Positions 6,677-13,402 of a stretch of 13,402 nucleotides of DNA are shown one piece after another (the stretch's first letter is position 1; every line of letters begins with the position of its first letter). The stretch spans positions 1,224 to 14,625 of the forward strand of contig JAJPZP010000001.1 of assembly GCA_021204285.1 (NCBI GenBank). Reading direction: 5' to 3'. Under the pieces are notes generated by a model. The model worked only from the letters and a program-made list of their open reading frames with translations, was not told where the DNA came from and made no database searches. The position numbers and the translations under genes were made by a program. Origin of the DNA: Lachnospiraceae bacterium. GTDB taxonomy: Bacteria; Bacillota; Clostridia; Lachnospirales; Lachnospiraceae.

Positions 6677-7590
6677 AGCTGTATCTCCTTCCCGTCAAAA
6701 CCCAGGAGCTTTACCTCTGGCTCCAGTCGGACGCCGGAATGTTCATACACTCTGCGCTGTACCTCGCCGATCAGTTCCCATATCTGGGACGCCGTGGCGT
6801 CTCCCCGGTTGATCACGAAGCCGCAGTGCTTCTCCGACACCTGCGCGCCACCAACCCGAAAGCCACGAAGCTGCGCTTCCTCGATCAGTTTTCCCGCAAA
6901 ATAGCCCTCCGGGCGCTTGAAAGTACTGCCTGCGCTCGGATACTCGAGCGGTTGTTTTGCAAGGCGCTTCTGCTTCAGTTCTTCCATGCGCGCACGAATT
7001 GATTCCGCATCGCCCTGTGCAAGCTCCAGCTCCGCCTCCAGCACAATGCCACCTTCCGAGGCGACCCGGCTTCTGCGATAACCAAACTGCATCTCACCCC
7101 CACTGTAGTCCCGCTCCGTTCCATCCGGCAAAAGCACACGCACCCACCGCACCACGTCTTTCATCTCGCCGCCGTAAGCTCCCGCGTTCATGACCATCGC
7201 CCCGCCGATCGTCCCCGGTATCCCGGAGGCGAACTCAAGACCCGTCAGACTGTGCTCCAGTGCAAACTTCGCCGCACGCACGGTCTGGACACCGGCCTGC
7301 AGCACGAGATGCGTCTCCTCCGCTCTCATTTGCGACACATTCCGAAAGAGATGGATGACGACACCGTTATAGCCCTCGTCACTGACCAGCAGATTACTGC
7401 CGTTCCCCACGATGTACCAGGGCATCTTCTGCATATGGCACAGATCAATCACCGCGCGCAACTCCTGCACGGACTGCGGCTCCACGAGATAGCGCGCGGG
7501 GCCACCCACGCGGAAGGTCGTATGAAGTTTCATCGGCTCGTCGGGCAGTACACGCTCCTCGCCCAGAATCTCCCGCAGCTGCTCCAGCAT
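6673..7590 (-). CDS. murB: UDP-N-acetylenolpyruvoylglucosamine reductase
   Basis: 305 residues from ATG 7590. This FAD enzyme reduces UDP-GlcNAc-enolpyruvate with NADPH to UDP-MurNAc, the second committed step of peptidoglycan synthesis, in the cytoplasm. FAD-binding elements are TTFRVGGPARYLV (24-36), VGNGSNLLVSDEGY (61-74) and FASGIPGTIGGAMVMNAGAY (120-139). Tyr171-Arg172 (GYRRS) and Ser222 (SAGSTFKRP, 219-227) match catalytic or substrate positions, and E292 in LEPEVKLLG is the likely C-terminal catalytic glutamate. The YPSAGSTFKRP form points to the shorter type IIb enzymes common in Firmicutes. I chose ATG 7590 because GGAGG at 7597-7601 is 6 nt away; ATG 7593 is possible. The longer frame from 7626 would begin inside the predicted -10 box. 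It overlaps rapZ by 4 nt. Confidence 0.96.
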   Translation of the reverse strand: MLEQLREILGEERVLPDEPMKLHTTFRVGGPARYLVEPQSVQELRAVIDLCHMQKMPWYIVGNGSNLLVSDEGYNGVVIHLFRNVSQMRAEETHLVLQAGVQTVRAAKFALEHSLTGLEFASGIPGTIGGAMVMNAGAYGGEMKDVVRWVRVLLPDGTERDYSGGEMQFGYRRSRVASEGGIVLEAELELAQGDAESIRARMEELKQKRLAKQPLEYPSAGSTFKRPEGYFAGKLIEEAQLRGFRVGGAQVSEKHCGFVINRGDATASQIWELIGEVQRRVYEHSGVRLEPEVKLLGFDGKEIQL

Positions 7591-7621
7591 CATCGTCCTC
7601 CATGGTTGCTTTATTTTCCCC

Positions 7622-7650
7622 ATCATACAACAGAAACGGGGATTTGTCGA
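7622..7650 (-). promoter_or_regulatory. Predicted sigma-A promoter of the murB-rapZ-whiA-crh unit
   Basis: On the minus strand the -35 box TCGACA (7645-7650) and the -10 box TATGAT (7622-7627) are spaced by 17 nt; each differs from consensus at one position. The expected start near 7615 leaves a leader of about 25 nt that contains the GGAGG ribosome site (7597-7601). The promoter lies downstream of the two palindromic elements, so murB need not depend on transcription through them. Confidence 0.65.
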
Positions 7651-7695
7651 GGGGCGCCTCGGCTGCCCGATGCCTTGGCTACCCGGACGCCCGCT

Positions 7696-7833
7696 CCGGG
7701 GTGGTATCCATATTCGGACACGCTCCCGCTCAGGGAAAAGCGTAGCGGTACTAAGCTCGCCTGTCGCCCTATGGGCTCGGGCTCGCTAAGTGCCGACGCT
7801 TTTCCGATGGTCCGTATATGGATACCATCCCGG
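7696..7833. repeat. Palindromic element copy 1 (long imperfect hairpin)
   Basis: Outer arms 7696-7718 and 7811-7833 are reverse complements at 21 of 23 positions. An unpaired CGCTCCCGCTCAG-type stretch follows on the left side only. The inner stem 7734-7743 / 7796-7805 is a perfect 10 bp (GGAAAAGCGT / ACGCTTTTCC). A two-base AG bulge follows, then an 11-bp stem (7746-7756 / 7785-7795) with one mismatch and one G-T pair. The terminal region holds a small GCCC-TAT-GGGC hairpin (7766-7776). The core 7715-7814 aligns along its whole length with the reverse complement of 7891-7989. The element is noncoding: the short frames across it share no recognisable protein. Whether it acts as RNA or DNA is unknown. 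Confidence 0.85.
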
Positions 7834-7864
7834 GGCAGGCTACACTGTGGCGAGTGATATCCCA

Positions 7865-8015
7865 GCATGGTCCGGCTGTATTTCTGTAGGCGGACCATTG
7901 GGAGACGCCGGCACTTAGCGAGCCCGAGCCGTCCGGCGATGGGCAAGGTTGGTGTCCGCTGCGTCTCACACTGAGCGAGAGCGGGTCCGCTTACAGATGT
8001 ACTGCCGGGCCATGC
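7865..8015. repeat. Palindromic element copy 2 (inverted relative to copy 1)
   Basis: Arms 7865-7896 and 7984-8015 are reverse complements at 27 of 32 positions, and three of the five differences would be G-U pairs in plus-strand RNA. The inner stem is GAGACGC (7902-7908) with GCGTCTC (7961-7967), replacing the AAAAGCGT/ACGCTTTT pairing of copy 1, so both sides changed together. Positions 7909-7930 are the exact reverse complement of 7774-7795 in copy 1 (22 nt). A gap of 31 nt (7834-7864) separates the two copies. Together they fill most of the uvrA-murB gap. Confidence 0.85.
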
Positions 8016-8090
8016 GGCCGGGGTCACGTATCTTTCACCGGCCAGTCCGTGGCAGGTGTCCCATAGCCAACGTCCCCGGGGCCACGTACC
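8016..8090. other. GC-rich spacer after uvrA with a short direct repeat
   Basis: This is the rest of the gap up to the uvrA stop. It holds a 13-nt direct repeat with one difference (8018-8030 and 8076-8088, CCGGGG[T/C]CACGTA) and a CCCCGGGG palindrome at 8074-8081. I see no T-tract terminator for uvrA here, no promoter and no credible gene. The part between the murB promoter and copy 1 (7651-7695) likewise shows nothing recognisable. Confidence 0.6.
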
Positions 8091-10922
<2,832 letters not shown>

Positions 10923-10998
10923 ACTTTTCCCTCTTGAACAATCTCATATTGTAATGACTCGGTTCAGTCGCCGTGCAGCCGCACCGATTTGCCTGCAC

Positions 10999-11027
10999 AG
11001 TATAGCACATTCCGAAAAAAAAGTACA
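10999..11027 (-). promoter_or_regulatory. Predicted extended -10 promoter of uvrA
   Basis: On the minus strand TGC-TATACT (10999-11007) is an extended -10 element one base from TATAAT. At 17-nt spacing the -35 hexamer is TGTACT (11022-11027), a poor match, as is common with an extended -10. The predicted start near 10992 gives a leader of about 70 nt. The promoter begins directly after, and its -35 lies within, the uvrB terminator; the SOS-like box ends about 9 nt further upstream. Confidence 0.6.
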
Positions 11028-11057
11028 GAGCAGAGCGAACATCTGTTCTGTACTTTT
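11015..11057 (-). terminator. Intrinsic terminator after uvrB
   Basis: Arms 11019-11029 and 11047-11057 pair over 11 bp. After one mismatched pair (11030/11046), 11031-11034 pairs with 11042-11045, leaving a 7-nt loop. On the minus strand the hairpin leads into eight consecutive T (11022-11015). It lies 18 nt after the uvrB stop. Its A-rich opposite side gives weaker potential on the plus strand. Confidence 0.85.
11037..11048. promoter_or_regulatory. Candidate LexA/SOS box between uvrB and uvrA
   Basis: The 12-mer GAACATCTGTTC is a perfect GAAC-N4-GTTC dyad, preceded by C as in the Bacillus-type CGAAC...GTTCG operator. Position relative to the uvrA promoter is roughly -44 to -57, just upstream of the -35. 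It spans the loop and inner stem of the uvrB terminator. uvrA and uvrB are established SOS-regulated genes in Firmicutes, which makes a LexA site likely, but binding is inferred only from the motif. Confidence 0.55.
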
Positions 11058-11075
11058 GAGTTTTCCTTGCATCTG

Positions 11076-13073
11076 TTACTGCAGACCATTCATCTGCTTT
11101 TTCAGCTCAATCATCTGATCGCGCAGCGTCGCAGCCGTCTCGAAATCCAGCTCCGCAGCGGCCTTCTTCATCTTCTTCTGAACCTGACCGATCAGCTTCT
11201 CGAGCTCCTCCCGGCTCATCGATTCCAGATCCTTCTCAAAGCGCAGCTCCTTCTGATCCACTTCTTTGGAAATGCTGATCAGGTCGCGGACCGCCTTCTG
11301 GATCGTCTGCGGCGTGATACCATGCTCCTCATTGTAGGCCTGCTGGATCTCCCGCCGGCGGTTCGTCTCCTCGATCGCACGGCGCATGGAGTCCGTCATA
11401 TTGTCCGCGTACATGATCACATGGCCTTCACTGTTACGCGCAGCGCGGCCGATCGTCTGCACCAGCGAGACTTCGGAGCGCAGGAAGCCCTCCTTGTCCG
11501 CATCGAGAATCGCCACGAGCGTGACCTCCGGAATATCCAGACCCTCACGCAGCAGGTTGATGCCGACGAGCACGTCGAAGACGTCCATCCGCATGTCGCG
11601 GATAATCTCCGCGCGCTCGAGCGTGTCGACGTCCGAGTGCAGGTAGCGGACGCGGATGCCGACCTCTTTCATATAGTCGGTCAGGTCCTCCGCCATCCGC
11701 TTGGTCAGCGTCGTGATCAGCACCTTATGATGGCCTGCCACTTCTTTATTAATTTCCCCAATCAGGTCGTCGATCTGCCCCTCCACCGGGCGCACGGACA
11801 CCTCCGGGTCAAGCAGACCGGTGGGCCGTATGATCTGCTCAGTCCGCAGCAGCTCATGTTCCGCCTCGTATTCCCCGGGCGTCGCCGAGACGAACAGCAT
11901 CTGATCAATTTTACTCTCAAATTCTTCAAAGCTCAAGGGGCGGTTGTCCTTCGCGGAGGGCAGCCGGAAACCGTAGTCCACGAGCGTCGTCTTGCGGTTC
12001 TGGTCGCCGAAGTACATCGCGCGGATCTGTGGAATCGTCTTATGAGACTCATCGATAATAATCAGATAATCGTCGTGGAAATAGTCCATCAGTGTATGCG
12101 GCGGCACACCTGCAGGCAGTCCCGCCAGATGCCGCGAATAGTTCTCAATGCCGGAGCAGAAACCGGTCTCTTTGAGCATCTCAATATCGAAATTCGTCCG
12201 CTCCTCGATCCGCTGCGCCTCCAGAAGCTTGTCCTCACTCTTAAAATAACGGATGCGCTCCTCAAGCTCCTCCTCGATCTTCTTCACCGCTTCCTGAATC
12301 TTTCCCGGCGGAACGACATAGTGCGATGCCGGGAAAATGGCGACGTGCAGCAACTCGCGCCGCACCTCACCAGTCAGCACGTCGATCTCGACGATCCGGT
12401 CGATCTCGTCCCCGAAAAATTCCACCCGGATGGCGTGCTCGCTCTCATTGGCCGGAAAGATCTCGACCACGTCGCCGCGCACCCGGAAGGTACCGCGCTT
12501 GAAATCCATCTCATTCCGGTCATACTGGATATCAATCAGTCTGCGCAGCAGCTCGTCCCGGTCAACCTCCATGCCCGGCCGCAGCGACACCGCCATCTTC
12601 TCGAAATTCTCCGGCTCGCCAAGACCATAAATGCAGGACACCGACGCCACGACCACCACATCGCGTCGCTCGACCAGCGACATCGTCGCCGACAGACGCA
12701 GCTTGTCGATCTCGTCGTTGATCGCCGAATCCTTCGCAATGTAGGTATCGCTGGAAGGGACATATGCCTCGGGCTGGTAATAGTCATAGTAGGACACAAA
12801 ATACTCCACCGCATTCTCCGGGAAAAATTCCTTGAACTCTCCATAGAGCTGTGCAGCGAGAGTCTTATTGTGCGCAATCACCAACGTCGGCCGGTTCAGC
12901 GCCTGAATGACGTTCGCCATCGTGAAGGTCTTGCCGGAGCCGGTGACGCCCAGCAAGGTCTGGAATTGATTGCCTTCCTGAAAGCCTTTGACCAGATCGG
13001 CAATGGCCTGGGGCTGGTCGCCGGTGGGCTGGTACTCACTGTGAAGGATGAACGGTTTTTGTTCGGTATGCAC
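11076..13073 (-). CDS. uvrB: Excinuclease ABC subunit B
   Basis: 665 residues from GTG 13073. UvrB is the helicase-fold damage-verification subunit that takes the lesion from UvrA and recruits UvrC for incision. Walker A is GVTGSGKT (42-49). The beta-hairpin that inserts between the DNA strands lies around residues 88-120 ([20 protein letters not shown]). DESH Walker B is at 341-344, and the helicase motifs [13 protein letters not shown] and QTIGRAARN are intact. The C-terminal UVR motif ([19 protein letters not shown]) contacts UvrA or UvrC. I preferred GTG 13073 because GAGGTGA (13079-13085) is 5 nt upstream; GTG 13082 would overlap that site and has no ribosome site of its own. A terminator closes the gene 18 nt later. 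Confidence 0.97.
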   Translation of the reverse strand: MHTEQKPFILHSEYQPTGDQPQAIADLVKGFQEGNQFQTLLGVTGSGKTFTMANVIQALNRPTLVIAHNKTLAAQLYGEFKEFFPENAVEYFVSYYDYYQPEAYVPSSDTYIAKDSAINDEIDKLRLSATMSLVERRDVVVVASVSCIYGLGEPENFEKMAVSLRPGMEVDRDELLRRLIDIQYDRNEMDFKRGTFRVRGDVVEIFPANESEHAIRVEFFGDEIDRIVEIDVLTGEVRRELLHVAIFPASHYVVPPGKIQEAVKKIEEELEERIRYFKSEDKLLEAQRIEERTNFDIEMLKETGFCSGIENYSRHLAGLPAGVPPHTLMDYFHDDYLIIIDESHKTIPQIRAMYFGDQNRKTTLVDYGFRLPSAKDNRPLSFEEFESKIDQMLFVSATPGEYEAEHELLRTEQIIRPTGLLDPEVSVRPVEGQIDDLIGEINKEVAGHHKVLITTLTKRMAEDLTDYMKEVGIRVRYLHSDVDTLERAEIIRDMRMDVFDVLVGINLLREGLDIPEVTLVAILDADKEGFLRSEVSLVQTIGRAARNSEGHVIMYADNMTDSMRRAIEETNRRREIQQAYNEEHGITPQTIQKAVRDLISISKEVDQKELRFEKDLESMSREELEKLIGQVQKKMKKAAAELDFETAATLRDQMIELKKQMNGLQ

Positions 13074-13089
13074 AAAAATCACCTCGAAA

Positions 13090-13112
13090 ATTTTATCATT
13101 AAAAATCTGTTC
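13090..13112 (-). promoter_or_regulatory. Possible uvrB promoter element with degenerate SOS-like box
   Basis: On the minus strand GAACAGATTTTT (13101-13112) matches the box before uvrA (GAACAGATGTTC in the same direction) at 10 of 12 positions. Five bases downstream is TGA-TAAAAT (13090-13098), an extended -10-like sequence. The -35 at 17-nt spacing (ACCTGG) is poor, and the implied start site would fall in the ribosome site, so the true promoter may lie further upstream. The rest of the gap (13113-13265) shows no strong promoter or terminator; a TATAAG at 13152-13157 is the next best -10. Confidence 0.3.
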
Positions 13113-13265
13113 CCAGGTTAAAAATCGTTGCAGAGAAGGGGATTTATCTGCCTTATAGACGAACTTTTTGACTCGTTACGAATGAAAGTCACCAGAGACA
13201 TGTTTTTCATACACCAAAATATTAAAATCCCGCCATGTAAGCCTCTGACCAGTTCATGACTCAAG

Positions 13266-13402
13266 TCAAGCCATCCTCTGTCCCCAATATTTATGACTTC
13301 CAAATGTCATCTCCAGAAGCTCCGCCGCAATCCCTCTGTCAGACACACGCATCAGATTATCCTCCGCATCCTCTTTTCCAAGGAAGTTCATGCTTCCATA
13401 CC
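13266..13402 (-). CDS. C-terminal end of a phospholipase-D-like (HKD) domain protein, partial
   Basis: The last 44 codons of a minus-strand gene entering the window, ending in TGA at 13266-13268. The fragment opens YGSMNFLGKEDAEDNLMRVS. G-S-x-N followed by an acidic E-D-N-L-M-R-V segment is the tail of the HxKx4Dx6GSxN signature of the PLD superfamily; the H, K and D would lie upstream of the window. PLD-like domains of this kind occur in nucleases and in DEAD-box helicase-associated DNA repair or defence proteins as well as in lipases, so function is open. No clear terminator separates it from uvrB. Its reading frame is unbroken, and its codon use does not stand out. Confidence 0.6.
   Translation of the reverse strand, partial: YGSMNFLGKEDAEDNLMRVSDRGIAAELLEMTFGSHKYWGQRMA

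Noticed and set aside
7591..7626. N-terminal extension of MurB to ATG 7626
   Set aside because: This start lies inside the predicted -10 box and has no ribosome site; GGAGG at 7597-7601 fits ATG 7590.
7696..8015. CRISPR array or tmRNA/RNase P RNA as an explanation of the repeats
   Set aside because: There are only two inverted copies without spacers, and I could find none of the conserved tmRNA or RNase P core sequences.
7623..8027. Minus-strand open frames across the palindromic region
   Set aside because: They read through both hairpins, share no protein motif, and the two element copies would encode unrelated peptides, so these are chance frames in GC-rich DNA.
10989..13121. 710-codon plus-strand open frame
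   Set aside because: It lies antisense to the complete uvrB, with composition (many H, R, L) typical of a mirror frame in GC-rich coding DNA, and no recognisable domain.
13257..13268. 12-bp perfect palindrome TGACTCAAGTCA at the PLD-like stop codon
   Set aside because: Too short and without a T tract to be a terminator, and not positioned at a promoter I can support; likely chance.
13118..13303. 61-codon minus-strand open frame from a TTG start
   Set aside because: It overlaps the PLD-like gene in another frame and has no good ribosome site and no recognisable feature.

Overview
The window looks like chromosomal core-genome DNA from a spore-forming, GC-rich member of the Clostridia, most likely Lachnospiraceae. 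This rests on the gene set (SleC-type spore cortex-lytic protein, WhiA, an HPr/Crh-like protein beside rapZ and whiA, UvrA and UvrB), the strong Shine-Dalgarno sequences, and clostridial-looking intrinsic terminators. The genus assignment is inference. Every gene I can support is on the minus strand, so transcription runs from high to low coordinates. I see no rRNA, tRNA, CRISPR array, transposase or phage gene.

In the direction of transcription, the window opens with the last 44 codons of a phospholipase-D-like protein (13402-13266). Next are uvrB and uvrA, the DNA-lesion recognition genes of nucleotide excision repair. They are separated by an intrinsic terminator and a separate uvrA promoter. 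A perfect GAAC-N4-GTTC SOS-type operator lies in the terminator loop, and a 10/12 relative of it lies just upstream of uvrB. After uvrA come about 500 bp without a gene. This stretch holds two homologous, oppositely oriented 138-151 bp palindromic elements that keep their stems through paired base changes; it is the least explained part of the window.

The next block is murB-rapZ-whiA-crh, tightly packed, with its own sigma-A-type promoter and a closing intrinsic terminator. It combines peptidoglycan precursor synthesis (MurB), an RNA/nucleotide-binding regulator (RapZ), a DNA-binding division/morphology regulator (WhiA) and a catabolite-repression phosphocarrier-like protein. The phosphocarrier has Glu instead of His at position 15. 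RapZ has a degenerate Walker A motif. The yvcK/glmR gene that sits between rapZ and whiA in Bacillus subtilis is absent.

After the terminator comes a second translationally coupled block: a class I SAM methyltransferase, hslO (Hsp33 redox chaperone), nadE (glutamine-dependent NAD synthetase) and a small two-helix membrane protein. These genes overlap or abut by 8, -1 and 14 nt. The window ends with the first 168 codons of a SleC-like spore cortex-lytic protein that has its own good promoter.

Several gene starts given here are shorter than the longest open frame (uvrB, murB, the methyltransferase), because the extensions would run through promoter or terminator sequences or lack ribosome binding sites.
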